DNA from: Ignavibacteria bacterium
GTDB taxonomy: Bacteria; Bacteroidota; Ignavibacteria; Tepidaquicellales; Tepidaquicellaceae
Length of the DNA stretch: 64,000 bases
Assembly (NCBI GenBank): GCA_019694675.1
Contig: JAIBBK010000081.1
Coordinates: 29,085 to 93,084 of the forward strand
Direction of reading: 5' to 3'
Shown here: positions 25,491 through 34,271 of the stretch, piece by piece
Numbering within the stretch: the stretch's first letter is position 1
How the letters are laid out: the number at the start of each line of letters is the position of its first letter
Program-made: the position numbers and the translations under genes
Notes under the pieces: model-generated
Told to the model about the DNA's origin: nothing
Databases searched by the model: none
The model's input: only the letters and a program-made list of their open reading frames with translations

Positions 25491-27206
25491 TTACTTCACC
25501 AGCATCATCTTTTTCGTACCGACAAAATTTCCTGATTCAATTCTGTAGAAATAAGTGCCGCTCGGAAGAGAAGAAGCATTGAACTTAACTTCATGAGCAC
25601 CGGCATTCCTTATCTCATTAACAAGAGTCGCAACTTCCTTTCCGAGTACGCTGTAGATCTTCAGCGTGACAAGCTCCCTTGAGGGGATTGAGAATCTGAT
25701 GCTTGTTTCGGGGTTGAAAGGATTAGGGAAATTCTGAGCAAGGCTGTAGTCATTGGGATTAAGCGACACTGAGCTTCCGTTATTGACTCCCGTTATCACA
25801 CCGCCGTTTGCCCTAACCCAGCCAACAGTTGCTTTAAGAACTTCTCCAAAACCGCCAAGGAAATATCTCGGATCCTGGAATACAGTTGCAACAACATAAC
25901 CTGTCTGGATATTTCCGATCGCCGCGACCGTATCAGTTGCAGTATGATTAGTGTATCTGTAGAGAACTACGGATCCGCCCGCAACTACTCCGCAGCCGTC
26001 AGGATAATATCCTGTGCCTGCCGGAGTGGTGGTCATAGGTCGCTGATTGCCAGCATCAATTGCTACTCCTTCAGTGGCAGGATTTGTTGACTGCGCATTA
26101 TCAACTCTGTATATGAACTTGCCGTATGTCTCAGCAAAATCCAAATCTCTGCCGCCGCTTCCCGACCGGCTGTAATTGTATGCCTGGTCTGCACCGATAC
26201 TGATGAGAGAACGCTTGTCTGTACCTGTTCCCGAATTGAGCCATGCTTTCAGTTGCGTCCTTGCAGTAGCGCCGAGATATCTTACATTTGCGGCGTCAAA
26301 GCTTGTCTCAACGAGAATAACTGTCTTGTATGCGGCAAGACTGTCGAGTGTCTTTGTTGTATCCATGAGTTTAACCGTGTAGCCGGAAACAAGCCCCGGA
26401 AGATACCTGTTGAGAGTATCCCTGTCGGCCTTTCTCTTAGGCGTATCTGCAAGTGTCGAATCGTGAAGAAGCACAAGCGTCGTGTTTCCCGGAGGTGGCC
26501 CTGCCGGCTGTCCGATAGTCCTCATGCCCCATGATTTGTAAGTAGGCCAGAAGGTTTGCGCCGTTGTCCACGGGCCTGTATTAGCCCATGCATATCCGGG
26601 CCAGAGAACCGTGTTCGCAGTTTCATCAAACATCACAAATTTGTTTGCCTGAGATGCGATGGAAGCATCATACTTGAGCCCGATATAAACTGCACCGCTG
26701 TTCACTGTAGCTCCTGCAAGCGAGGAGATATCGAACGAGAACCATGAGTATTGATTGAATACGAGCACCGGCCTTGCGGTCTGATTTGGCAGTGTTCCGA
26801 TAAGAGTGCCCGGCTCCCCGTTTGCACCTGTTGAGTCGTAAATGACAACATCAAACTTGAGAGAGTCAGCACCGGCAGCCAGCCTTGTCATTGCAACACA
26901 GAGCTTAGTGTATTTCCACGGATAGGAATTTGGACGAAACTTCATAACAAGCCTGCCGTCCGTTACTGTTGCATTCCATCCGCCACCGTTTTCAAGCGAC
27001 CCGTCGTCATGCTTTTCCTGTCCCGTACCTGCACAGCTGTCACCGACTGCAAGAGGCATTGAAGGAGGATTGGATAATAGTGATGCTCTGAACTCCTCCG
27101 TGTTCCTAAGTTCGACCGAAGGCTGGTCCTGGTAATTGTAACCGTAAAAACTCATGAAAACAGTCATCACAGCAACAAGAGAAAGCAATAATGTTTTCCT
27201 TTTCAT
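25491..27206 (-). CDS. T9SS-sorted secreted protein with unassigned middle domain
   Basis: 571 residues. N-terminal signal helix (LLLSLVAVMTVFMSFYG, about 5-21). Residues about 60-235 resemble a beta-sandwich of hydrophobic strands with TKLCVAMTRLAAGADSLKF and FNQYSWFSFDISSLAG. Residues about 240-470 look like an alpha/beta domain: NTTLVLLHDSTLADTP, LAAYKTVILVETSFDAANV, KRSLISIGADQAYNYSRSG, TGYVVATVFQDPRYFLGG. The repeated hydrophobic-strand-then-helix pattern resembles a flavodoxin- or class-I-amidotransferase-like fold, as seen in some peptidases and ThuA-like proteins, but I do not recognise a family. The last 85 residues are a T9SS type A tail (LAQNFPNPFNPETSIRFSIP, ending KKMMLVK). Secretion by T9SS is inferred; function unknown. 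It ends on a bidirectional terminator shared with pckG. Confidence 0.85.
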   Translation of the reverse strand: MKRKTLLLSLVAVMTVFMSFYGYNYQDQPSVELRNTEEFRASLLSNPPSMPLAVGDSCAGTGQEKHDDGSLENGGGWNATVTDGRLVMKFRPNSYPWKYTKLCVAMTRLAAGADSLKFDVVIYDSTGANGEPGTLIGTLPNQTARPVLVFNQYSWFSFDISSLAGATVNSGAVYIGLKYDASIASQANKFVMFDETANTVLWPGYAWANTGPWTTAQTFWPTYKSWGMRTIGQPAGPPPGNTTLVLLHDSTLADTPKRKADRDTLNRYLPGLVSGYTVKLMDTTKTLDSLAAYKTVILVETSFDAANVRYLGATARTQLKAWLNSGTGTDKRSLISIGADQAYNYSRSGSGGRDLDFAETYGKFIYRVDNAQSTNPATEGVAIDAGNQRPMTTTPAGTGYYPDGCGVVAGGSVVLYRYTNHTATDTVAAIGNIQTGYVVATVFQDPRYFLGGFGEVLKATVGWVRANGGVITGVNNGSSVSLNPNDYSLAQNFPNPFNPETSIRFSIPSRELVTLKIYSVLGKEVATLVNEIRNAGAHEVKFNASSLPSGTYFYRIESGNFVGTKKMMLVK

Positions 27207-27297
27207 TTAGTTCGATTTAGTTTTGAGAATTTTTTGCAAGCTATTGATAATGAATTCAATAATCAACATTTATAACAGATTCAAATATATTGAATCT

Positions 27298-27325
27298 AAA
27301 AAAAAAGGGCGCAACATGTGCGCCC
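27298..27325 (-). terminator. Intrinsic terminator of the 27356-28816 gene
   Basis: Seven-bp stem GGGCGCA (27307-27313) / TGCGCCC (27319-27325), five-base loop, followed on the minus strand by nine U residues. It begins 30 bases past the stop codon. Confidence 0.9.
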
Positions 27326-27355
27326 TCAGCTATTCAAGACAATTTCAGAAATACC

Positions 27356-28816
27356 TCACTTGACCAGTACCATTCTCCTGGTCTCACTGAATCCCTTATC
27401 CGAGGTCAGATTATAGAAGTAAGCTCCGCTGGCAGTATTGTTTCCATATGCATCTTTGCCGTTCCAGACAATGTTATACTTTCCTGCAAGCTGAACAGTA
27501 TTAACAAGAGTTCTCACTTCCCTGCCCTGTGAATTGTAGATGGTCAGTTTCATCTTTGACAATTCCGGAACATAGTAGCTGATCCTTGTTTCCGGATTGA
27601 AAGGATTCGGATAGTTCTGATCGAGTGAGAAGCCATCAGGAACAAAGCTCTGTCCGTTGCTTACATTCACCAGATCGCTCCTGTTGAATCTGTAAACGAT
27701 GTTGTTTGACGCGCAAAGATATAGCTCATTGTTCTGGTCAGTTCCGAAGGAATATACAGAAGATGGCGCTGTGGCAATGAGTGAATCACCGGTTACCGTG
27801 CCTCCCTCGTACTTAAGCCTCCAGACTTTTCTGCTGCAGTAATCTGCATAGATGTACTGTCCGGTCAATTCGGGCCTGCGCTGGCCGCGGTAAACATATC
27901 CTCCTGTTACAGAGCATTCGGAACCTATATTCTGATAGACCTTAACAGGGAAAGTGTAGTTTGCAACAGGTCCGCAACCCGAAGTGTTGTATGTAGCATT
28001 GCCCTCGTAACATCTCCACCCGTAATTCTTTCCGACTTCAAGCAGGTCAACTTCTTCCCAGGCATCCTGTCCCACATCGGCGCACCAGATGAGTCCTGTT
28101 GTTGCGTCAACGCTGATCCTCCACGGATTCCTCATTCCTATTGTAAAAATTTCCGGCCTGCCTCCGCCTTGCGCGAAAGGATTTGTAGCCGGGATGCTGT
28201 AATTGTTTCCTCCTGAAGCCGAATCAACATTGATCCTCAGGACCTTGCCGAGGAGTTCATCCACATTCTGTGCCCTGTTTCCAGGATCGCCGCCGCTTCC
28301 GCCGTCACCCATACCGATATGCAGGTAACCGTCAAGCCCGAAGAATACGATTCCTCCGTTGTGATTTGAATACGGCTGTGATATGGTGAGAAGAATCAGT
28401 TCACTCAGAGAGTCTGCTTTGTTCGGATCGTTTGTACTTCTTGAAAATCTTGATACGATGGTAGCCCCGTCTCCAGCCCTTGTGTAATCGACATAGAAGT
28501 AACCGTTTGCAGAATAGTTGGGATGAAAGGCCAGGCCAAGCAGTCCCCTTTCACTGCCATTGAGGATCTTATTCGTAAGATCCAGGAAGACCCTTGAATC
28601 AGTTGTATTTGAATCGTTTGGTAGAACTTTGATCAATCCGGTCTTTTCCACGACGAACACGCGGTTTGAACCGTCATTTGCATGCGTTACATAAAGAGGT
28701 GAAGAGAATGAAACGTTTGGAAAGGCATTAACAAATTCGAAAGGCTGAGCTTGTATTGATGAACATGTGAAAACAATGAAGAAAGCAATCAGAAGTCTTT
28801 TGCTGAACATTGACAT
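27356..28816 (-). CDS. Secreted glucose/sorbosone dehydrogenase-like beta-propeller with T9SS tail
   Basis: 486 residues from ATG at 28814-28816, where MSMFSKRLLIAFFIVFTCSSIQAQ is a signal peptide (an ATG two codons later would also do); the in-frame extension to 28987 is not credible. Residues about 25-375 match the soluble PQQ-type glucose/sorbosone dehydrogenase propeller: PLYVTHANDGSNRVFVVEKTG, GLLGLAFHPNY, YVDYTRAGDGATIVSRF, HNGGIVFFGLDGYLHIGMGDG, RNPWRISVDATTG, DVGQDAWEEVD, NYGWRCYEG. A FlgD-like T9SS type A tail follows ([20 protein letters not shown], ending RRMVLVK). It would act outside the cell or on its surface, oxidising aldoses or sugar-like compounds with PQQ; cofactor and substrate are inferred from family only. 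Strong own terminator. Confidence 0.92.
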   Translation of the reverse strand: MSMFSKRLLIAFFIVFTCSSIQAQPFEFVNAFPNVSFSSPLYVTHANDGSNRVFVVEKTGLIKVLPNDSNTTDSRVFLDLTNKILNGSERGLLGLAFHPNYSANGYFYVDYTRAGDGATIVSRFSRSTNDPNKADSLSELILLTISQPYSNHNGGIVFFGLDGYLHIGMGDGGSGGDPGNRAQNVDELLGKVLRINVDSASGGNNYSIPATNPFAQGGGRPEIFTIGMRNPWRISVDATTGLIWCADVGQDAWEEVDLLEVGKNYGWRCYEGNATYNTSGCGPVANYTFPVKVYQNIGSECSVTGGYVYRGQRRPELTGQYIYADYCSRKVWRLKYEGGTVTGDSLIATAPSSVYSFGTDQNNELYLCASNNIVYRFNRSDLVNVSNGQSFVPDGFSLDQNYPNPFNPETRISYYVPELSKMKLTIYNSQGREVRTLVNTVQLAGKYNIVWNGKDAYGNNTASGAYFYNLTSDKGFSETRRMVLVK

Positions 28817-29089
28817 TTTGTTATAGGTTATTTGGCAAAGTGAACATGCCCCGGAGATAATTAATTTCTCACAGGCACGAAAAATATTATCAAAATATAC
28901 AAAGAGAATTTGAAGGACAATAATATAAAGAGTAGCGATAAGAGCATTCAAAAGACTGATTGACTTGGATCTATTGTAGCCGGGCAATCGGGCAAACCGA
29001 TCATAAACTTTCAGATGATTCTGCGGAAATTGATTATCAATTTCTTAAAGCATTTTTTATATTGCTCAAAACTTTAACACCAATTCAAG

Positions 29090-31051
29090 ATGAACCCAAG
29101 ACACTTATTTGTATTTGCTGTTGCTTTGATCTTATCGGCAAGCCTGATCTCATGCGGAAGCAAAGATGAAAGCAAAGTGCAGGTAAAGAAGACTGAAACG
29201 AAACCAATCTCTATAAAACAATTCGACACGCCTCCGGGAGCAGATCCTTCGGTATCCGCAGAGCAGGGCGGAAACGGATTTACGGGTGAAGGATGGACTA
29301 CGGCAACTCAATTCAATGTTCTCGGAAGCACAAGAGCTGTGAAGGGCGGATCGATCACATGGTCAATTCCCGATTTCCCGGCAACTCTGAGATGTTACGG
29401 GAAGGATGAGAACTCTTATTATACAAGGATGGCGCAGTCACTGATGTACGAATCAATGCTTGATTCGGATCCTGTTACACAGGATTTTACTCCAAGACTG
29501 GCGACGCACTGGCAGATATCGGAAGACAAAACACAATTCAGATTCAGGATCAATCCGAACGCAAGATGGGCTGACGGGAAGCCGGTAGTTGCAGATGACT
29601 ATGTAGCGACATTCAATCTGCTGGTTGATCCGGGTTTGCTCACCGGCGGAGCCGAATATTACACAGAGAATTTTGAGAAGCCGGTGGCAGAAAGCAAGTA
29701 CATAGTATCAATAAAGGCCAAGAAAGTCGGCTGGATATATTTCTCATCGGCGGCTGGCATCAGGATCCTTCCCGCGCACTTGCTTCAGGGACTGACGGCA
29801 AAAGATTATCTTGAAAAATACAACTATGATCCGATGCCGGGGAGCGGACCTTATTACATAAAGAAGGAAGATGTGGAGAAGGGCAGAACCATAACCATGA
29901 GGAGAAGGAGTGATTACTGGGGAGAGGCGGAGAAATTTGCGAAGGGCATGTACAATTTTGACGTGATCAAGACAGACGTTGTTCAGGATGAGACACTGCA
30001 GTTCGAGAAATTCAAGAAAGGCGAGATAGATGTTTATGCAGTCAGCAGAGCTCAGTGGTGGGCAGAGAAGACCGACTTTGACGAAGTAAAACGCGGAGTC
30101 ATCCAGAAGCGGAAGATCTACAATCAGAATCCCGGCGGGACATCCGGACTCGCACTGAACATGAGGAAGCCTCCTTTTGACGACATCAGGGTCAGGAAGG
30201 CATTTGCAATGCTTTATGACAGGAAGAAATTCAACGACAAGCTCTTTTACAATTCATACACACCTCTGAAGTCATTCTTCTCCGGGACACCTTATGAGAA
30301 TCCCAACAATCCACTTGTGAATTTCAATCTGGACAGCGCCATACTTCTCCTTGAGGAGGCAGGCTGGAAAGAAAAGAATGCTGAAGGTTACAGGATGAAG
30401 GACGGAAGGATCTTTGAACTGGAGCTGACTTACACTCAGCCAAGCCAGGAAAGATATCTGACAATTTTCCAGGAGGACCTCAAGAGAGCAGGAGTGAAAC
30501 TTAACCTCAAGCAGATTGACGGTACAACACAATTCAAGATCGGCAATGAGAGGAACTTCAGCATGATAATGGCGGCATGGGGCGGACAGAATCCTCCGAG
30601 CCTGGAGTTCAACGTTATCTCAAAAACTGCCGATGATCCTAACAGCACAAACTGGTCGGGCATAAAGAATCCAAGGATTGACGAGCTTGCAAAGCTTTAC
30701 AATACGACGTTCGACAAGAAAGAAAGAATAAAGCAGGTAAGAGAAGTTGACAGCATTATCATTTCCATGCAGCCTTACGTTCTCGGTTGGTATGCAGATT
30801 ATACCAGACTTCTTTTCCATAACAAGTTCGGTTACCCGAAGTGGTACGTTGCAAGATTTGATGATTACTATGGCGGTTCAGAACCGGCCATATTCGCATT
30901 CTGGTGGATCGACCCTCAGAAGTATGCGACATACGAAGAAGCGGTCAAAGACAAAAGCAAGCAGCTTCCCGTCGGAGAAGTGGAAGAGAAGTACTGGGTT
31001 GACGTGAAGAAGCGCGAAGAGGCAGGCGAGGTAGCAATAATCACAGACTAA
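29090..31051 (+). CDS. Peptide ABC importer, substrate-binding lipoprotein (YejA/OppA-like)
   Basis: 653 residues. Lipoprotein signal peptide with lipobox LISC (Cys22), so anchored by lipid on the outside of the inner membrane. The rest is an SBP family 5 domain: YESMLDSDPVTQDFTPRLATHW (about 120-141), then FRINPNARWADGKPVVADDYV (about 148-168), RILPAHLLQGL, YDPMPGSGPYYI, RRRSDYWGEAEK, LNMRKPPFDDIRVRKAF. The YDPMPGSGPYYI and RRSDYWG segments and the length resemble YejA, the binding protein of the microcin-C/peptide importer, more than classical OppA. It binds oligopeptides or peptide-like compounds for the two permeases and two ATPases downstream. First gene of a five-gene operon; the next gene starts 7 bases after the stop. 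Confidence 0.92.
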   Translation: MNPRHLFVFAVALILSASLISCGSKDESKVQVKKTETKPISIKQFDTPPGADPSVSAEQGGNGFTGEGWTTATQFNVLGSTRAVKGGSITWSIPDFPATLRCYGKDENSYYTRMAQSLMYESMLDSDPVTQDFTPRLATHWQISEDKTQFRFRINPNARWADGKPVVADDYVATFNLLVDPGLLTGGAEYYTENFEKPVAESKYIVSIKAKKVGWIYFSSAAGIRILPAHLLQGLTAKDYLEKYNYDPMPGSGPYYIKKEDVEKGRTITMRRRSDYWGEAEKFAKGMYNFDVIKTDVVQDETLQFEKFKKGEIDVYAVSRAQWWAEKTDFDEVKRGVIQKRKIYNQNPGGTSGLALNMRKPPFDDIRVRKAFAMLYDRKKFNDKLFYNSYTPLKSFFSGTPYENPNNPLVNFNLDSAILLLEEAGWKEKNAEGYRMKDGRIFELELTYTQPSQERYLTIFQEDLKRAGVKLNLKQIDGTTQFKIGNERNFSMIMAAWGGQNPPSLEFNVISKTADDPNSTNWSGIKNPRIDELAKLYNTTFDKKERIKQVREVDSIIISMQPYVLGWYADYTRLLFHNKFGYPKWYVARFDDYYGGSEPAIFAFWWIDPQKYATYEEAVKDKSKQLPVGEVEEKYWVDVKKREEAGEVAIITD

Positions 31052-31057
31052 GCGCGG

Positions 31058-32092
31058 ATGACGACTTATTTCTTAAGAAGATTTCTGCTGATAATTCCGA
31101 CATTTCTCGGGATCACCCTGATCACATTCATGATACTTCAGTTCGTGCCCGGAGGGCCTCTTGAAATGGAGATCATGAAGATAAGGATGGGCGGCAGAGG
31201 CGGTACCGGTGAAAGCGGTTCAACCACCGGCGGAACAACGCAGAACATTCCTCAATCGGCAATAGACGAGCTGAAGAAATTTTACGGATTCGACAAACCT
31301 CTTCATGAGAGATACCTTATATGGATAGGAAATCTTCTTAAGTTTGACCTTGGAAAGTCATACGTATATGCGGAGCCGGTCTGGGATGTGATCAAGTCAA
31401 GATTTCCGGTGTCAATTTACTTCGGGCTGATTGGATTTCTTCTCACATATCTTGTGTGCGTGCCGCTCGGGGTTTACAAGGCCGTGAAGAACGGCTCTCC
31501 TTTTGATTTCCTAACTTCGGCGCTTGTGTTTATCGGATATTCAATCCCCGGATTTGCATTCGGCGCTTTGATGCTTGTGCTTTTCGGCGGAGGAAGTTTC
31601 TGGGATGTTTTCCCTTTGGGCGGATTCAGGTCTGAAGACTGGGAAAGCCTCTCGGCATGGGGAAAGATAACTGACCAACTCTATCATACAATACTCCCAG
31701 TAGCAAGTTACATGATCGGCAGTTTTGCAACACTCACAATCCTTACCAAGAATTCCGTCATTGAAAATCTGAGCCAGGATTATATAAGGACAGCATATTC
31801 AAAGGGCCTTTCTGAGAAGAGAGTGATATTCGGACACGCACTTAGAAACTCGCTGATTCCTATTGCAACAGGGCTCGGACATGCTGTATCCCTTGTGCTT
31901 GCCGGAAGCCTGCTGATTGAAAGAGTGTTCAACATCAACGGTATTGGTCTGCTGGGTTACGAATCAATTGTTCAGAGAGACTATCCCGTGACGATGGGAA
32001 TACTTGTGATCTCGAGCCTCCTTTTGCTTCTCGGCAACATCATCTCAGACATGATCTACGCTATCGTTGATCCAAGAATAAGATTCAAATAG
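31058..32092 (+). CDS. yejB: Peptide ABC importer permease (YejB-like)
   Basis: 344 residues, six transmembrane segments. N-terminal helix RFLLIIPTFLGITLITFMIL, then a long periplasmic loop starting QFVPGGPLEMEIM and continuing with a Gly/Thr-rich stretch (about 48-66) before the conserved DELKKFYGFDKPLHERYL. The QFVPGGP plus Gly-rich loop is typical of YejB rather than OppB/DppB. The ATPase-contact (EAA-like) region is SKGLSEKRVIFGHALRNSLIP (about 248-268). It forms the membrane channel with the next gene. Five-base gap to that gene shows translational coupling. Confidence 0.92.
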   Translation: MTTYFLRRFLLIIPTFLGITLITFMILQFVPGGPLEMEIMKIRMGGRGGTGESGSTTGGTTQNIPQSAIDELKKFYGFDKPLHERYLIWIGNLLKFDLGKSYVYAEPVWDVIKSRFPVSIYFGLIGFLLTYLVCVPLGVYKAVKNGSPFDFLTSALVFIGYSIPGFAFGALMLVLFGGGSFWDVFPLGGFRSEDWESLSAWGKITDQLYHTILPVASYMIGSFATLTILTKNSVIENLSQDYIRTAYSKGLSEKRVIFGHALRNSLIPIATGLGHAVSLVLAGSLLIERVFNINGIGLLGYESIVQRDYPVTMGILVISSLLLLLGNIISDMIYAIVDPRIRFK

Positions 32093-32097
32093 GGCCG

Positions 32098-33168
32098 ATG
32101 GCAGAAGACACAGAGAAGACAATTAAACCGGCAGTTTCCACTTCCATCTTCAAGAAGAGATGGAAGAAATTCAAGACACTCAAGAGAGGTTACTATTCAT
32201 TTCTCACAATAGTAGCGCTCTATCTTCTATCTTTCATACTTCCCTTGTTCATAGGCAGAGATGCCCTAATCGTCAGTTACAACGGAGATTTGCACTTCCC
32301 CATCTTCAAGTATTACTCGGCAGAATTTTTCGGACAAGACATTCAGGGAGAAGCAAACTACAGACTGCTGAAGAAGCAGTATCAGGAGGAAGGAAAAGGT
32401 AACTGGGTGCTGATGCCGCTCTATCCTTACGGTCCAAATGAGAATCTGCTGAATGAACTCGAAGGAAATCCGCCGCATCCTCCTTCTTTAGAGCATTGGG
32501 CCGGTACTGATGACAGAGGAAGGGACGTATTTGCCAGACTTGCTTATGGCTTTAACATCGGCTTGTCGTTTTCGATCATAGTAACATTCTTTGCCTATTT
32601 CATGGGCGTTTCAATAGGAGCGACCCTTGGATTCTTCGGAGGCAAGGTGGACTTCTTCGGACTGAGACTGATCGAAATATGGAGCACACTTCCGTTTCTC
32701 TATGTGATCATTATTATCAGTTCAATAATACAGCCTAATTTCATTTTACTTGTTTTCATTCTCATGCTTTTCGGATGGATCGGAATTTCATACTACATAA
32801 GAGGAGAGTTTTACAGAGAGAAAGCGCGGGATTATGTATCGGCGGGAGTTTCAATGGGAGCAAAGAACAAGACCCTGATATTCAAGCACATATTGCCCAA
32901 TTCACTAACACCCGTGATCTCCTATGCACCTTTTGCAATTGTTGCGAATATCTTCTCTCTCGTATCGCTTGATTTCCTCGGATTCGGATTACCTCCTCCA
33001 ACTCCGAGCTGGGGGCAGTTGATGCAGCAGGGCCTGAGCAACATCGAGAACTGGTGGCTCATAGCAACTCCTTTGCTTGCCTTGTTTCTGACTTTGTTGT
33101 CAATCACATTCATTGGTGAAGCCATCAGAGAGGCATTCGATCCGAAAGTATATTCAAGACTAAGATGA
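32098..33168 (+). CDS. yejE: Peptide ABC importer permease (YejE-like)
   Basis: 356 residues, six transmembrane segments. Between helices 1 and 2 is a long periplasmic stretch of YejE type: VSYNGDLHFPIFKYYSAEFF (about 61-80), then WVLMPLYPYGPNENLL and HPPSLEHWAGTDDRGRDVFAR (about 127-147). The GTDDRGRDVFAR motif and the EAA loop (YVSAGVSMGAKNKTLIFKHIL) are standard for the family, and FLGFGLPPPTPSWGQL is near-identical to other YejE/DppC proteins. It pairs with the preceding permease. The stop overlaps the next ATG by four bases (ATGA). Confidence 0.92.
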   Translation: MAEDTEKTIKPAVSTSIFKKRWKKFKTLKRGYYSFLTIVALYLLSFILPLFIGRDALIVSYNGDLHFPIFKYYSAEFFGQDIQGEANYRLLKKQYQEEGKGNWVLMPLYPYGPNENLLNELEGNPPHPPSLEHWAGTDDRGRDVFARLAYGFNIGLSFSIIVTFFAYFMGVSIGATLGFFGGKVDFFGLRLIEIWSTLPFLYVIIIISSIIQPNFILLVFILMLFGWIGISYYIRGEFYREKARDYVSAGVSMGAKNKTLIFKHILPNSLTPVISYAPFAIVANIFSLVSLDFLGFGLPPPTPSWGQLMQQGLSNIENWWLIATPLLALFLTLLSITFIGEAIREAFDPKVYSRLR

Positions 33169-34271
33169 CGGATAAAAAGAAACTGTTTGAGATCAGGAAT
33201 CTGAGGACGTACTTCTTTGTGGAAGCGACGGACAAGCAGATATCCGAAGACGATATCGGGCATGACAAAGTGCTGGATAAACTTTACTCATCAGACAGCT
33301 ATCTGAAGGGAAAGGTGCCAGCCAAAGCCGTTGACGATGTGTCGTTTGATATTTACGAAGGCGAAGTACTTGGGATCGTCGGCGAATCGGGTTCCGGAAA
33401 GTCGGTCACGGCGTATTCTATCACACGACTCATTCCTGATCCTCCCGGAAAGATCGTTGAAGGTGAAGTGCTTTATCAGGGTAAGGATCTTCTCAAGCTC
33501 AGTTATGAGGATATGCAGGGCATCAGGGGAAAGGATATTTCGATGATATTTCAGGAACCGATGACATCTCTGAACCCCGTTATGAAAATTGGAAATCAGC
33601 TGACTGAAGTCATCCTCAACCATGAAAATATTTCTAAGGAGCAGGCATTTGCAAAGGGTGTTGAAATGCTGAAGCTCGTGGGAATTCCGGCTCCGGAGAA
33701 AAGAATGAAAGACTATCCGCACCAGTTCAGCGGCGGAATGAGGCAAAGAGTTATGATCGCAATGGCGCTTGCATGCAATCCCGCACTGCTCATTGCAGAT
33801 GAACCGACAACTGCGCTTGACGTTACTATACAGGCGCAAATACTGGAGCTTATGCTCAAGCTGAAGAACGAAAGAAAAGAAGCTGCGATACTTCTGATCA
33901 CACATAATCTTGGTGTTGTAGCAGAAACGTGCCACAGAGTGATCGTTATGTACGGCGGAAAGATACAGGAAGTGGGAAATGTTGACGACATATTCGGCAG
34001 ACCGCTGCATCCGTACACATCCGGACTGCTTGAGTCACTTCCCGACCCCGAAACTCCAAAGGAGACGCTGAAGGCAATACCGGGAATGATACCTCACATA
34101 CTTGAACTTCCGAAAGGCTGTAAATTCTGCACAAGATGTGTTAAAGCATTTGACAAATGTTTTGAGACCGAACCAGCGTTAAGAGAGCTTGAGCCTGAAC
34201 ACTTTGCGCGCTGTCATCTGTTTGACGACCCGGAATACATAAAGACACTTAAGCATGAGCATGAAGCCTGA
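33165..34271 (+). CDS. oppD: Peptide ABC importer ATPase 1 (OppD/DppD-type)
   Basis: 368 residues. One ABC domain: Walker A GESGSGKS (about 74-81), Q-loop FQEPMTSLNPVM, signature FSGGMRQR (about 188-195), Walker B LLIADEPTTALD, switch His in ITHN. The C-terminal extension with KGCKFCTRC (Cys about 316, 319, 322) is the usual peptide-transporter domain, possibly holding an Fe-S cluster. Unusual: about 28 extra residues between the first two strands (TDKQISEDDIGHDKVLDK, then LYSSDSYLKGK), acidic and lysine-rich. It starts in the ATGA overlap with the permease gene and overlaps the next ATPase gene by up to 17 bases. Confidence 0.93.
   Translation: MTDKKKLFEIRNLRTYFFVEATDKQISEDDIGHDKVLDKLYSSDSYLKGKVPAKAVDDVSFDIYEGEVLGIVGESGSGKSVTAYSITRLIPDPPGKIVEGEVLYQGKDLLKLSYEDMQGIRGKDISMIFQEPMTSLNPVMKIGNQLTEVILNHENISKEQAFAKGVEMLKLVGIPAPEKRMKDYPHQFSGGMRQRVMIAMALACNPALLIADEPTTALDVTIQAQILELMLKLKNERKEAAILLITHNLGVVAETCHRVIVMYGGKIQEVGNVDDIFGRPLHPYTSGLLESLPDPETPKETLKAIPGMIPHILELPKGCKFCTRCVKAFDKCFETEPALRELEPEHFARCHLFDDPEYIKTLKHEHEA

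Noticed and set aside
33291..34010. 239-codon minus-strand frame across oppD
   Set aside because: Antisense to a complete ABC ATPase; rich in His and Arg as expected for a shadow.
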